Part shown: one piece after another, positions 1-10,111 of the stretch
Position numbering within the stretch: position 1 is the stretch's first letter
How the letters are laid out: each line of letters opens with the position of its first letter
Assembly: GCF_000500935.1 (NCBI RefSeq)
Contig: NC_022998.1
Location: 1,054,001 to 1,118,000, forward strand
Source: Spiroplasma apis B31
GTDB lineage: Bacteria > Bacillota_I > Bacilli_A > Mycoplasmatales > Mycoplasmataceae
DNA: 64,000 bases
Direction: 5' to 3'
Made by a program: the position numbers and the translations under genes
The notes under the pieces: model-generated
Database searches by the model: none
Told to the model about the DNA's origin: nothing
Seen by the model: the letters and a program-made list of their open reading frames with translations, nothing else

Positions 1-10
1 GAGACTTTTA

Positions 11-763
11 ATGATTGATATTGGAAATACAACTGTTGATATTAGATTGTGAGACTCAGAAACCAACATTACTAGCGAGGTATTCAAAGCATTATCTAAA
101 AGTAATGAATACCGTTCTTCAAATATTATTATCAAAAAAATAGAAAGCTTAAAACTTTCTTTTGATGCTGTAATATACGTTTCAGTGGTACCTCAATGAA
201 ACGATGTTGTTAGAGCACTAGCACATAAGAAAAAAGTTAAATTATATAATGTTAGAGAAGAAAAGTTAGTTACAAACGAGACTTTTTTAGTAGACGACGT
301 TAGAAGAATTGGTGCTGACTTTATTGCTAATTATTTTGGAACCCTTAATAGTTACAACTATAAAAATTTTATTATCGTATCAATGGGTACCGCGACAACT
401 TTATCGATTATTAATGATAAGAAATTTGTTGGTACAACAATTTCACCAGGTCTGGAATCAGGGATGAAAGGATTAATTCAAAATTGTGCATTATTAGAGA
501 AACAAGATTATACATTATCTAACTTAAATTTTGGAAAAAACACATTTGACGCTATAAGTGTCGGAACCTATAACGGCCATTATTTAATGGTAAAAGGGCT
601 TCTAAAAGAACTTACCAATTTCATGAATATTGATGGTGTTATATTTACGGGCGGATACGCCCTAACATATAAGAAAAATATCGAAACGGATAAGTTCATA
701 TATGACGAATCACTCATTTTTAAGGGTCTTATATCAATCTTCTTGAGTCTCAACAAAAAGTAA
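11..763 (+). CDS. coaX: Type III pantothenate kinase
   Basis: This enzyme phosphorylates pantothenate in the first step of coenzyme A synthesis, in the cytoplasm. The 250-residue protein opens with the phosphate-binding motif DIGNTT (residues 3-8). It also has the family RIGADFIAN segment (about 99-107), SMGTATTL (about 124) and SPGLESGMKG (about 145). The length matches CoaX (about 255). Two TGA codons are read as Trp. The ATG at 11 is chosen because GAG at 1-3 sits 7 bases upstream as the end of a ribosome binding site. The reading frame is open to the window edge, so a slightly longer N-terminus cannot be excluded. A putative ECF S component follows, which suggests a vitamin-related unit. 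Confidence 0.88.
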
Positions 764-805
764 AATTATAAAATTTATAATTAAAGATTATAAATTTTAT
801 AATTT
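763..805. repeat. 19-bp A/T-only inverted repeat between coaX and the S-component gene
   Basis: Arms 763-781 and 787-805 are perfectly complementary over 19 bases, with a 5-base loop (TAAAG), and contain only A and T. No U-run follows directly, so it is not a typical terminator. A TATAAT sequence at 811-816 lies between the repeat and the next ribosome binding site. The repeat could therefore be an operator, an RNA-stabilising hairpin or a weak terminator. Confidence 0.6.
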
Positions 806-835
806 AGTATATAATTTTATCAGGAGGAATTAATA

Positions 836-1687
836 ATGAAAAAAGAACACAATGTTCCAGAACATAGCAATGAAGAGAAATTAAAAGATCATTATCATGG
901 AAAACATCACTTTGACTCTAAAGGTCAACACGATGATATTGAAGATAAGGATTTTGCTTTCATAAACACTTTATTAATTACTGGTAAACGAAATATGATA
1001 TACAAACTTGTACTAGCAGGTTTTTTTATGGCCTTGGCATTTATTTGTACTATCTTAGACGGGTATATAGGAGAAAAGTTTTTAAGTATCCCTACTCCTG
1101 CGGGTATGATAAGTGTGCGTTACTTAGATGTGACAATCATAATATTATCTATTGGTAGTTTAGGACCAGTAATATCAAGCTTAGTAGCATTTGTTGTCCC
1201 TTATGTACATTTCGCTGTTCATTCGGAACACAGTATTTACTCAATAGTCTTAGATTCATTTGGATATGTCTTACTTATATGGCTAATGTGAACATTTTAT
1301 TATGTAATATCAAGGAATTCATACTACCATAAAGACCCTGTTAAAAAGAAAGACTTGTTTAAAAGATGAATGCCAATTATACCGTTTGTGCTAATTAGTT
1401 CGGCAATATTCGCATTTATAGTTGTTTTATCACTTTATTTGAGTGAAATAACAGGTGCTGAAGGTCACGATCACGAAGGTCACGATCACGAAGGTCACGA
1501 TCACGAAGGTCACGATCACGAAGGTCACGATCACGAAAATGAAGTTAATTGGGATTCATTTAAACAAAAATACTTTATTACATTTATAGTATTTTTCTTT
1601 ATTGAGGTTTTAAGATTTACAATAGTTTACGTCTTATATGCAGCAATAGAACCTAAATTAAAATTATTGAATCATAAATATAGATAA
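836..1687 (+). CDS. Putative ECF-transporter S component with His-rich segments
   Basis: This is a 283-residue membrane protein read through TGA codons at 1289 and 1367. A His/Asp/Glu-rich cytosolic N-terminus (about residues 1-45) precedes several hydrophobic segments (about 62-80, 98-130, 138-160, 180-205, 245-270). The pattern RYLDVTIIILSIGSLGP resembles S components of energy-coupling-factor vitamin transporters, which would dock on the shared EcfA1-EcfA2-EcfT module encoded at 6.5-9.9 kb. A five-copy EGHDH repeat (about residues 209-233) lies in the loop before the last membrane segment. The substrate is not shown. Pantothenate is plausible from the adjacent coaX, while metal handling is suggested by the histidines. 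A GGAGG ribosome binding site sits 8 bases before the ATG. Confidence 0.6.
1460..1534 (+). repeat. Five perfect 15-bp tandem repeats encoding EGHDH
   Basis: The unit GAAGGTCACGATCAC is repeated five times without a mismatch inside the S-component gene. Each unit is a multiple of three, so copy number can change without breaking the frame. Identical copies, including silent positions, suggest recent expansion by slippage. Confidence 0.95.
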
Positions 1688-1734
1688 ACATCAAAAAAAC
1701 ACTTCTCGGAGTGCTTGAAGATGTTTTTTTTTAT
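1686..1734 (+). terminator. Terminator after the S-component gene
   Basis: AAACATC (1686-1692) pairs with GATGTTT (1720-1726) around an inner stem (AACACTT with AGTGCTT), followed by a run of nine T. It begins at the stop codon of the S-component gene. Confidence 0.75.
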
Positions 1735-1769
1735 TATAAAAATTTTTAGCATTTCAGTAGATTAAGTAC

Positions 1770-1797
1770 TTAAAAAATACGCCTATCTGGGCGTATT
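1770..1797 (-). terminator. Terminator of adhE
   Basis: AATACGCC (1776-1783) and GGCGTATT (1790-1797) form an 8-bp stem. The A run at 1772-1777 gives a U tract on the minus-strand transcript, just after the adhE stop. Confidence 0.8.
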
Positions 1798-1814
1798 ATT
1801 ACAAAAGCTTTATT

Positions 1815-4427
1815 CTATTTATCTTTCCCTAACTTTTTAATGGGTTTTCCATAATATGCATCTAAATAAATATTTTTGATATCTTCTATCAAGGGGTATC
1901 TTGGATTAGCACCAGTACATTGGTCGTCAAATGCATCCTCTGCCATACTATCCAATGATTCTAAGAATTTGTTTTCGTCTACTCCATACATTTTAAAAGA
2001 TGAATGTAACTCTACTTCTTTTGTTAATGATTGTATGGCCATTATTAATCCGTCAACTAGTTCCTCATTAGTTTTACCATTAATATTTAAATGTCTTGCC
2101 ATTTTAGCATACTTCTCAAGAGAGTTTTGTGTTTCGAACTGAGAGAAATAAGTTTGTTTTCCGCCATCTATAATACAACCAGCATTATATCTTATTACAT
2201 AGGGTAGTAAGATTGCATTTGCTGCGCCATGGACAACACCGTGGTAACCTCCAACTTTATGTGATAAAGAGTGAACAATTCCTAAGAAAGCATTTGCAAA
2301 TGATATCCCAGCAAAAGTTGCACCGTTCATAACCTTCTCACGCGCTTCTCTATCATTTGTTCCGTTATGATAAGCTCTAGAAAAATAGTTTAATATATTT
2401 TGAGCACCTTGTACGGCGTAACCATCAGTGTAATCCGTAGCCATAATTGATACATAGGCTTCCATACAATGAGTCAAAGCATCTAATGCAGGTGCATTCG
2501 TTGCGTTTTTTGGTACTGACAATGTTAATTCAGGGTCAATGATTGCCATTTGCGGTGTTAATGAATAATCAGCCAAAGGATATTTTTTATGATTTTTATC
2601 ATCAGTGATTACAGAAAATGGTGTGACTTCTGAACCAGTTCCAGATGTTGTGGGTATACAAATCATCTTAGCTTTTTTTCCTGTGTTTGGATACTTAACA
2701 ATTCTTTTTCTTATGTCTGCAAATGTTAATGATAATTCAGCAAAGTTTAGTTTATCGCCATCATTTTCATACATCAATCACATTAGTTTAGCGGCATCCA
2801 TTGATGAACCACCACCAAAGCCAATGATAACATCTGGTGCAAATAGTGCCATTTCTTTTGCACCTGCCTCAGTTGTAGAAAGCATTGGATTTGGTTCAAC
2901 CCTATCAAAAATAGCATATTTTATTTTCATTGTGTCTAATACAGAAGTTATTTTTTTACCATATAATTGATTAATGATTTTGTCTGTTACTATATAAACT
3001 TTCTGAGTCCCTCATTCTTTAAGATCTTCAAGTGCAACACTTAGTGAACCAAACTTATGATAGATTCTCTCAGGTATTCTTAACCATTGCATATTATCCC
3101 TTCTTTCTACAACAGTTTTGATATTTAATAAGTTTAAAGGACCTACATTTTCAGAGAACGAATTGCCCCCGTGAGTACCACAACCAAGTGTTAAACTTGG
3201 CTCTAAACCAAAGTTATACATATCTCCAATTCCTCCGAATGCAGATGGTTGATTTATAAGCAATCTACCAGGGTTCAAAGTTTTAAAAAGCTCGAGTGAT
3301 TTTTTTTGCTTGTTTAAGTCTGTTCATAACGAAGCTGTATGACCAGGACCCATCTTTAATATGTCCCTAGCTTTTTCAACGGCACTTTCTATATTATTTG
3401 CTTTATAGATTGAAGCATAGGTTGATAATTTCTCATGAGCCAACGCTTCTTTGTAAGAAGTGTCTTCCGCTTCAACCAGAATAAATCTAATATTTTTTGG
3501 AATTTTAATACCAACAAGTTCAGCTACTTTTTGTGCGTTTTGCCCCACTAATTCAGAGTTAAGTAGACCAAATTTACCTTCTTTGAACATTGCTTTTCGA
3601 AACTTTTGTTTTTCTTCTTCAGTTCTTACTATATAAGTATTTTTACTTTCAAATGACTTAATAACTTTTTCGTATATAGTATCTATAACTATCAAGGAAT
3701 TCTCAGTAGCACAAACAACCCCGTTATCAAAAGTATTAGATTGAATAATTGATGATGTAGCCATATCGATATTGGCAGTATCATCTATAATGGCTGGTGC
3801 ATTTCCTGAACCAACACCAATTGCAGGTACCCCAGAACAGTATGCTGATTTCACCATACCCGGACCTCCGGTTGCTAAAATAATATTTGAATTTTTCATA
3901 ACATACTCAGTTTTTTCTAATGAAGGTTCATCTACTCAACCAATAAAGCCTTTTGGTGCACCGGCTTTTATTGCTGCCTCTAAGACTATTCGGCTGGCTT
4001 CAATCGTACTTCTTTTAGCACCTGGATGTGGTGAAATAATGATACAATTTCTAGTTTTGATTGCTAACAAACACTTAAAAATGGCAGTAGATGTTGGGTT
4101 TGTAGTAGGTATAACAGCACCTATCACTCCTATTGGTTCATATACTTTCTCGATACCAAGACTATTATCAGAGTAAAATGTACCTACAGTTTGTAAATCT
4201 TTAAATTTATTATAGATGAACTCACTTGCATAATGATTTTTTAATATTTTGTCTTCAATAATACCCATACCAGTTTCTTGCTTTGCCATTTTTGCTAAAG
4301 CAATTCTGTTTTCATTAGCCGCAATAGCAGCTGCCTTGAATATTTTGTCGACTTTCTCCTGAGAGAAAGATGAAAACTCTTCGTAAGCTTTTTGTGCTTC
4401 CTTGAATATTTTAGATAACTTTTCCAT
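1815..4427 (-). CDS. adhE: Bifunctional acetaldehyde-CoA / alcohol dehydrogenase AdhE
   Basis: AdhE reduces acetyl-CoA to acetaldehyde and then ethanol, regenerating two NAD+ in fermentation. The protein is 870 residues, the family length. The N-terminal aldehyde dehydrogenase half has the catalytic cysteine in FDNGVVCATENS (about Cys239). The C-terminal iron alcohol dehydrogenase half has TTSGTGSEVTPFSV, ALDALTHCMEAYV and HSLSHKVGGYHGVVHG, which holds metal-binding histidines. Several TGA codons are read as Trp. Of two in-frame ATGs the second (4425-4427) is chosen, because GAAGGAT lies 7 bases before it and only 1 base before the first. AdhE usually forms filaments called spirosomes. The enzyme fits with the pyruvate dehydrogenase and D-lactate dehydrogenase in this window. 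Confidence 0.95.
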
Positions 4428-4444
4428 TTGCATTATCCTTCATT

Positions 4445-4462
4445 AAGTAAGATCCCTTACTT
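4445..4462 (-). promoter_or_regulatory. Inverted repeat in the adhE leader
   Basis: AAGTAAG (4445-4451) and CTTACTT (4456-4462) are a 7-bp inverted repeat with a 4-base spacer, just upstream of the adhE ribosome binding site. It could be an operator or an mRNA hairpin. No regulator is identified. Confidence 0.4.
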
Positions 4463-4563
4463 ATCCTTCCATAATAATTATGACACTTCCTGATAAATAC
4501 TACCGCTTTATTTTAAAAAAATAGAACTTTTTCCAAAGTAAAAAAAACTATAGGATAATTAAA

Positions 4564-4590
4564 GTTAAAAAAACACCTTTGTAAGGTGTT
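4564..4590 (-). terminator. Terminator of rplM-rpsI
   Basis: AACACCTT (4572-4579) and AAGGTGTT (4583-4590) form an 8-bp stem with loop TGT. The A run at 4567-4573 gives the U tract on the minus strand, downstream of rpsI. Confidence 0.82.
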
Positions 4591-4614
4591 CATATGCGCA
4601 TATGATATTGTATA

Positions 4615-5019
4615 TTAACGTTTTGAGAATTGAGGCGCTCTACGAGCTCCATATAAACCATACTTTTTACGTTCTTTAACACGAGCGTCACGAGTTAACA
4701 AGCCTTTGCTTCTTAGTTCTGCTTTGTAATCCTTACTTGCCTCTAAAAGTGCTCTTGCTATACCTAAACGGGCCGCTCCAGCTTGACCTGTGAAACCTCC
4801 ACCTTTAACCATAACTCTAATTGAAAAGTCTTCTTTTGTTCCAGTTGCCACAAGTGGTAATTCCATTTCTTGTACTAATGTTGCGTATGGGAAAAAGTCT
4901 AGAGCTTTTAAGCCATTAACGATTATTTCACCATTTCCAGGAGTTAAAATAACTTGGGCAACAGAAGATTTTCTTCTACCTGTACCTCTGTACATTGCTT
5001 CATTTTTCTTTATTGCCAT
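4615..5019 (-). CDS. rpsI: 30S ribosomal protein S9
   Basis: S9 sits in the head of the small subunit, and its C-terminal tail reaches the P-site tRNA. The 134-residue product shows the family pattern: GTGRRKSSVAQV near the start, GGGFTGQAGAARLGIARAL in the middle, and the invariant C-terminus APQFSKR. Its ATG overlaps the rplM stop by one base (TAATG), so translation is probably coupled to L13. Confidence 0.98.
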   Translation of the reverse strand: MAIKKNEAMYRGTGRRKSSVAQVILTPGNGEIIVNGLKALDFFPYATLVQEMELPLVATGTKEDFSIRVMVKGGGFTGQAGAARLGIARALLEASKDYKAELRSKGLLTRDARVKERKKYGLYGARRAPQFSKR

Positions 5020-5474
5020 TATTTATTATCTCCTTTTTTTGAACTTAACACTAAAACTTCTGGATTTTGTGCCTGATGTGGATGTTCTGGGCCTGCATAA
5101 ACATGCAATGCACGATACTGGTTTGAACCTTGAACATTTTTTGGTAACATTAGACGAACAGCTCTTTCCACAATTCTTTCTGGAAACAATTGACGTTGAG
5201 TTTTAACATTTCTTGATTTCAATCCACCTGGGTGCATTGAGTGATGATAATAATTCTTGTCATTTTCTTTTTTTCCAGTTAAGACTACTTTTTCAGCATT
5301 TATAACAATTACATGATCTCCATTATTGATGTGTGGTGTAAAAGTTGGTTTGTGTTTTCCTCTTAATATTGTTGCAACCTCAGTAGATAATCTACCTAAA
5401 ATTGCATCAGTTGCGTCAACTACATATCACTTTTTGGCAATGTCTGCCGTTTTAATTAGTGTAGTTTGTTTCAT
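5019..5474 (-). CDS. rplM: 50S ribosomal protein L13
   Basis: L13 is an early-assembly large-subunit protein. The 151-residue protein contains [31 protein letters not shown] and [10 protein letters not shown], all typical of L13. TGA codons encode Trp. The start at 5474 follows an AAGGAG site at 5485-5490. It is paired with rpsI as in most Firmicutes and Mollicutes. Confidence 0.97.
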
Positions 5475-5484
5475 GTGCTTTTTT

Positions 5485-5526
5485 CTCCTTCGCTTCCGGG
5501 GCTAGTGAGTAAGCAAATATATTATA
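5485..5526 (-). promoter_or_regulatory. Promoter and leader of rplM-rpsI
   Basis: A TATAAT box (minus strand, 5521-5526) lies about 50 bases before rplM. The leader contains a possible hairpin (GCTT at 5511-5514 with AAGC at 5492-5495) just before the AAGGAG site. L13 leaders that control their own operon are known in Firmicutes, but I cannot confirm that this one matches. Confidence 0.4.
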
Positions 5527-5578
5527 TATTATTTTTTAAATTTTTGTATAATTAGGTATTAAAAACTGAGTAAAAACA

Positions 5579-5606
5579 ATAAAAAAAAACGCTTTTGCGT
5601 TTTTTT
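5579..5606 (-). terminator. Terminator after truA and the candidate RNA
   Basis: AAAACGC (5586-5592) and GCGTTTT (5597-5603) form a 7-bp stem with loop TTTT, flanked by an A run on one side and a T run on the other. It can therefore work in both directions. On the minus strand it ends the truA operon and the candidate RNA. Confidence 0.85.
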
Positions 5607-5733
5607 GTAGTCGTTGTAGCTATCATATATTATGCAGTTTTCCCTTATTACACTATGGAATTATTCAAAAAAACTGCAGCAATACATACTACCTACTGAT
5701 TTATTAGACGTTATATAATTCAAAACGACTACA
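5606..5733 (-). ncRNA. Candidate structured small RNA downstream of truA
   Basis: No coding frame spans this interval. Read on the minus strand, it starts with TGTAGTCGTT and ends with its exact complement AACGACTACA (5724-5733 with 5606-5615). Nested inside is a second perfect pair, TGCAGTTTT with AAAACTGCA (5670-5678 with 5633-5641). The closed, roughly 128-base structure runs directly into a strong intrinsic terminator. Possible -10 sequences (TATAAA) precede it, so it could be an independent small RNA or a structured 3' untranslated region of truA. It does not look like tRNA, 5S, SRP or tmRNA to me. Confidence 0.5.
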
Positions 5734-5758
5734 TTTATATTTTACACAAACAAATCAA

Positions 5759-6499
5759 TTAATATGTAATTTTATACAAAATTAGTCCCCTTGGGTCTGC
5801 AATGTATGGGAGTTTATTAGCTTCCTTATTAAGGACTTTGATTATATCTGATTTCTCAATCTTGTTTAATGCATATGCAAATGCTGCTCCAAGGATCATC
5901 CTAATTTGATATCTTATGAAACCTTTCGCTACAAACTCAATTGTATAAATGTCCTTTGAAAACTTTAGTGTTATATCTTTTATTTCACGTTTAGTATTTA
6001 TTACATCGGCCTCTAACTTTGTTAGACCTGAAAAATTGATAAAATCGTGCTCTCCAATAAATAACTTTAATGCTTCGTTTAGTTTTTCGAAGTTTAAGGG
6101 TCTCTTTGGAACATAATAAAAGCGGTCTTCAAAAACCGATCTTTTATTAGTTTTGATAATGTATTTATATATTTTTTCTTTACAGTTTCTTACCTTAAAA
6201 GAAGCGTCCACAGATTCAAAGTCCTTAATCATTATTCCGAGTGGTAATGAACTATTTATAGCTCTTATAAAACCAGGAAAAATGGGTTTAAAATCTAGTT
6301 CTATTCAAACTTTTTGGTCCTTTGCGTGTACTCCAGAATCTGTTTTAGAAGCCCCGACTAGTCTAAAACTCGTACCTTTTGTAACTTTGAAGATAGCTTT
6401 TTCTAAAGCTCCTTGTATTGTTTTTTGGTTTGATTGTTTTGCTCATCCACAAAAATCTGTTCCATCATATTCTAAGGTGAAAACATAGTAATTCTTCAT
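5759..6499 (-). CDS. truA: tRNA pseudouridine synthase A
   Basis: TruA makes pseudouridine at positions 38-40 of tRNA anticodon arms. The 246-residue protein has the N-terminal EYDGTDFCGWAKQ segment, the catalytic-aspartate motif as SKTDSGVHA (usually GRTDAGVHA), and the C-terminal FVAKGFIRYQIRMILGA block. It needs TGA as Trp. Its ATG overlaps the ecfT stop by one base. An ecf-truA order is common in Firmicutes. Confidence 0.95.
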
Positions 6500-7416
6500 T
6501 AAATATCAAGTATTTTATCTAGTCTTGGCATTTTAATCACATTTAGAACATCAAAGTAACCATGACTATAGATGAATAAAAATACTATTATAGACATAAC
6601 AGATATGAAAATAAATCAATCTCAAATTCTAAATTTCACTTGGCGATATCTGGTTCTTTTTGCGTGTGGATCATATCCTCTTGAGTCCATTGCGTATGCT
6701 AGGTCTTCAGCCTTTTGAAACGCTGAAACTAATAATGGTATTATTAAAGACGTCATTGACTTGACTTTATCCGCTAATTTACCATTTTTAAAATCTATCC
6801 CCCTAGAGGATTGTGCTTTCATTATCCTTCCAGCCTCATCGATTAGCGTTGGTATCATTCTTAAAGCAATCGAAATGATTGTAGAAAATATATAAACTGG
6901 TATACCAATTAACTTTAGTGGTCACAATAAGTCTTCAATTGCTAATGTCAACTCTAATGGTTGTGTGGTTCCAGTCAAAATAGTGGTTAAAGTTATCATC
7001 AAGAATATTCTTAATGTCATATATGAAGCTCTATAAAATGCTTTTTCAGATATATAAATTTTTTTTCAATTAAAAATATATCCGGACTCATTAGACTCAC
7101 CTCATCTTGCGCTTTGAGAGAGCATTTTTCAATCAATGTTTTCAGAAGCTAAGGGTGCTAACATAAAAAAATTAATTAAAATCAACACAATAAAGATAAA
7201 CAATATCGGGGTAAATAATTTTCACAGCATTTTAAAATTTAGTTTACTTACGAAAAACAATCCCATAATTAGAGTACCGGCTATTGCAAAACCCGTAAAA
7301 CCAATTTTAAGAAAAATAATAACAATAAGACAAAGAATCATGAAAAGTTTAATTCTTGGATCCATTTTATGAATTATAGAGTTATGTGGCATGTATCTAC
7401 CAAAAACCATTCTCAT
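6499..7416 (-). CDS. ecfT: ECF transporter transmembrane component EcfT
   Basis: EcfT is the membrane scaffold that couples the EcfA1/EcfA2 ATPases to exchangeable vitamin-binding S components. The 305-residue protein has hydrophobic N-terminal segments (about residues 23-65) and the two cytosolic coupling motifs, AQSSRGIDF and AMDSRGYDP, that contact the ATPases. A final hydrophobic segment lies near the C-terminus. The gene is one base from ecfA2 and overlaps truA by one base, so it sits mid-operon. Confidence 0.93.
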
Positions 7417-7417
7417 A

Positions 7418-8650
7418 CTATTTTCCCCCTAATTTTGTTCTAGATTCTTTTATTGCAAGTGCTAATTCCTTAATTGTTCTAAATTCCTTTGCGGTAATGT
7501 CAATTCCCTTTTCTTTAAGACCATGAGCCACTTTATATAATTTAGGTGGTTCTATTTCAATCTTTTCAAGCAATTCCTTGTTTGAAAAGATTTTAAATGG
7601 GGAATCCTTTGCAATAACCCTACCTTTATGCATCACAATAACTTCATCAGCGATCTGCAATACATGGTCCATGTTATGGGTAACTATAACAATTCTTTTT
7701 TTCTTTTCTTTATTCAAGTTGTAAAATAAACGCATAAAGTCTTCTTCACCTTGCGGGTCTAAACCACCAGTAGGCTCATCTAATACCAATGTGTTTCCGT
7801 CCATAGCAATTATCCCTGCAATAGCCACTCTTCTTTTTTGACCACCAGATAAGTCGAATGGACTTCTTTTTGCGTAATCAGTTGGCAAATCAACCATCTT
7901 AAGTAGATCTGGTACTTTTTTCAAACTTTCTTCTTTGTCTGCTCCAAGGTTTATAGGTCCAAAGGCGATGTCTTTTTCAATTGTATCTTGAAATAGTTGG
8001 TACTCAGGAAATTGAAATACTAAACCAACTTCTCTTCTCAAGTCTTTAACTTCTTTAATTTTTTTAGTTGAAGCTAAAATTGGGTAATTCCCAACGATTG
8101 TACGTCCGGTTTCTGTTGTTATTAAACCATTAGTCAACTGAATTAGGGTTGATTTACCTGAACCTGTCATTCCAATTACGGCTGTTATTTTACCCTTTTG
8201 TATTGTTAAATTAGTTCCGTTAAGTGCTCGAAACTCAAAAGGTGTATTGATACCGTAAGTAAATGAAACGTTTTCTAACTTAATTTCACCCGAGAAATCA
8301 AAATACGTATTTTTAGCTTTCGCAAGTTTTTTCTTGTAAGACTTTTTATCGCTATTAGTTTTTGTTTCGAGGTTATTATATCAACTTCTTACTTCATTTA
8401 CTCTTTCTGGAGTGTTTTGTAAATCTGCCTTCTTGTAATCTTTCAACTCTTTTTGATATTCTTTTTGTTTAGATAAGTCACTCTTAATATTAGCTATTAT
8501 TTCTTTGTGTTTTTGTTTTCTTATTTTAGTTTGTTTTTTTTGATTGATAGCTAATTCACGAACATGATTTTTGTATTTTGTTTTTGAAGCTTTTTTTTCA
8601 ACTATTAGTTTTGCTTTCTCTTCGGGTGTAGCATCTCTTAATTTTGACAT
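7418..8650 (-). CDS. ecfA2: ECF transporter ATPase EcfA2 with N-terminal extension
   Basis: This is one of the two ATPases of the energy-coupling-factor transporter. Residues 1 to about 120 form a Lys/Glu-rich, probably coiled extension not found in typical EcfA2 (about 285 residues). The ABC domain follows with Walker [10 protein letters not shown] (about 160-168), signature LSGGQKRRV, Walker [13 protein letters not shown] and switch His in [12 protein letters not shown] codon near 8378 is read as Trp and joins the extension to the ABC domain in one frame. Total length is 410 residues. The start overlaps the end of ecfA1 by 13 bases. Confidence 0.92.
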
Positions 8651-9855
8651 ATTTTATTCACTAACTCCTCTAAGTTATTACTATGCTCTAGCTTTATTCC
8701 TAGCTCCTCAAGAGCCTCTTCAACCTGAGCAACAAAAGGAATATCTAGGTGTATTGAACGGAGAAAATCTTTGTCGGCCAGAATTTCCTTTGGAGAACCA
8801 AATTTTACCAGTTCCCCTTTATTCATAACCATTACTTTATCCGCATTAAGAATTTCATCCATATCGTGCGTAATCGAAAAGATAGTTTTCTCTCTTGTGT
8901 TTTTTAATTCAACCATTATATTTTTTACTTCTGTTTTTCCTTTTGGATCTAACATACTTGTAGCTTCATCAAAAATTAATATATCTGGTGAAAGAGCTAA
9001 GGCAGATGCGATAGCAACTCTTTGTTTTTGTCCTCCCGACAACATTAGTGGCTCGTGATCTAAGAATTCATGCATATTTACTTTTTTAGCGGACGCCTCG
9101 ATGATGTCACCCATTTTTGATGGTGCCATTCTTCTATTTTCCAAACCAAAAGCAATATCATCTCTAACTGTTGATCCTATAAACTGGTTATCAGGGTTCT
9201 GAAAAACAATTCCTAAAAATTTTCTTGCTATATTTATGTTACTTCCAGTAACTCTATTTCCATAAATATCTATGCTCCCAGCTGTTGGTTGCAAAACACC
9301 AATAATTATTTTTGAAAGGGTTGATTTACCACTCCCGTTATGTCCAATTATAGTTACATAATCCCCGTGTTTTACTTCTAAACTAACTTCCTTAACAGCC
9401 AATGGGTAGTCTTCACGATATTTAAAAGAAACATTAGTTAATTTAAGTGCGATGTCACTTAATTTAGTTAACTCTCCACTATGACCTCGGTCTTTTATTG
9501 CATTTTTGGCTTCTTTGTAAATGTATTGAGCTGTCTTATAATGTTCATAGCTTTTTCAATATTCTTCGCTGCCTTTTTTATGCTTATTAAGTTTTTGTGC
9601 TTCCATTTTGAAATTATCCAAAAATATTTTAGTGTTAGCAAAGTTTTTAAACTCAGTTTTCATATTTTTATATTCGAGTTCATATTTTTTTACAAAATCT
9701 TTATCAACATCTCTTTTTGCATATTTTGCCTTTGCCACAATTACTCTTTGACTTGAACGAACTAATTTATCATTGTATTCGTTTAGTTTTAATTTAAAAT
9801 CGTTTAAATCTTTAGTTGTCAAAACTTTCATTACTTCAACATTACTATTTTCCAT
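8638..9855 (-). CDS. ecfA1: ECF transporter ATPase EcfA1 with N-terminal extension
   Basis: This is the second ECF ATPase, 405 residues long. About 135 N-terminal residues are Lys/Glu-rich and probably helical. The ABC domain then starts with [10 protein letters not shown]. Walker A is GHNGSGKST (about 171-179), the signature is LSGGQKQRV, Walker B is [12 protein letters not shown] and the switch His is in ITHDMDEI. Position 9855 (second Met of the open frame) is chosen because GAAAGGA lies 9 bases upstream. It is the first gene of ecfA1-ecfA2-ecfT-truA. Confidence 0.92.
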
Positions 9856-9881
9856 AAATTTAGTCCTTTCATACATTTTTG

Positions 9882-9890
9882 ATTATATCA
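9882..9890 (-). promoter_or_regulatory. Extended -10 promoter of the ecf-truA operon
   Basis: The minus strand reads TGATATAAT here, an extended -10 box (TGnTATAAT) about 27 bases upstream of the ecfA1 start. No good -35 hexamer is visible, which is acceptable for extended -10 promoters. Confidence 0.5.
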
Positions 9891-10111
9891 AATATGTTAA
9901 CAAAATAAATTATATTTTATATAATTTAGAGTTAAAATCAAGTATATTTTGTAATATAATTAAAAATTAAGCTTTTAACCAACTCTATTTTATACTAATT
10001 TTACACTTATTGGTTTATAATATCTGCTAAAAAGGTAGGTATTAATATCTCACAAACTACTTATTTTAAAAGAGGTATTCATTATGTTAGGAACTAAGAA
10101 CGTATATAATT

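Noticed and set aside
1460-1534. Regular short repeat as a CRISPR array
   Set aside because: The units are directly adjacent without spacers and lie in frame inside a coding sequence.
2605-2970. Plus-strand open frame of 121 codons opposite adhE
   Set aside because: It is antisense to the iron alcohol dehydrogenase domain of AdhE, has no ribosome binding site and no family features.
4591-4604. 14-base perfect palindrome CATATGCGCATATG after rpsI
   Set aside because: It lies between the rpsI stop and its terminator, where an operator makes little sense. Treated as chance or part of the terminator region.
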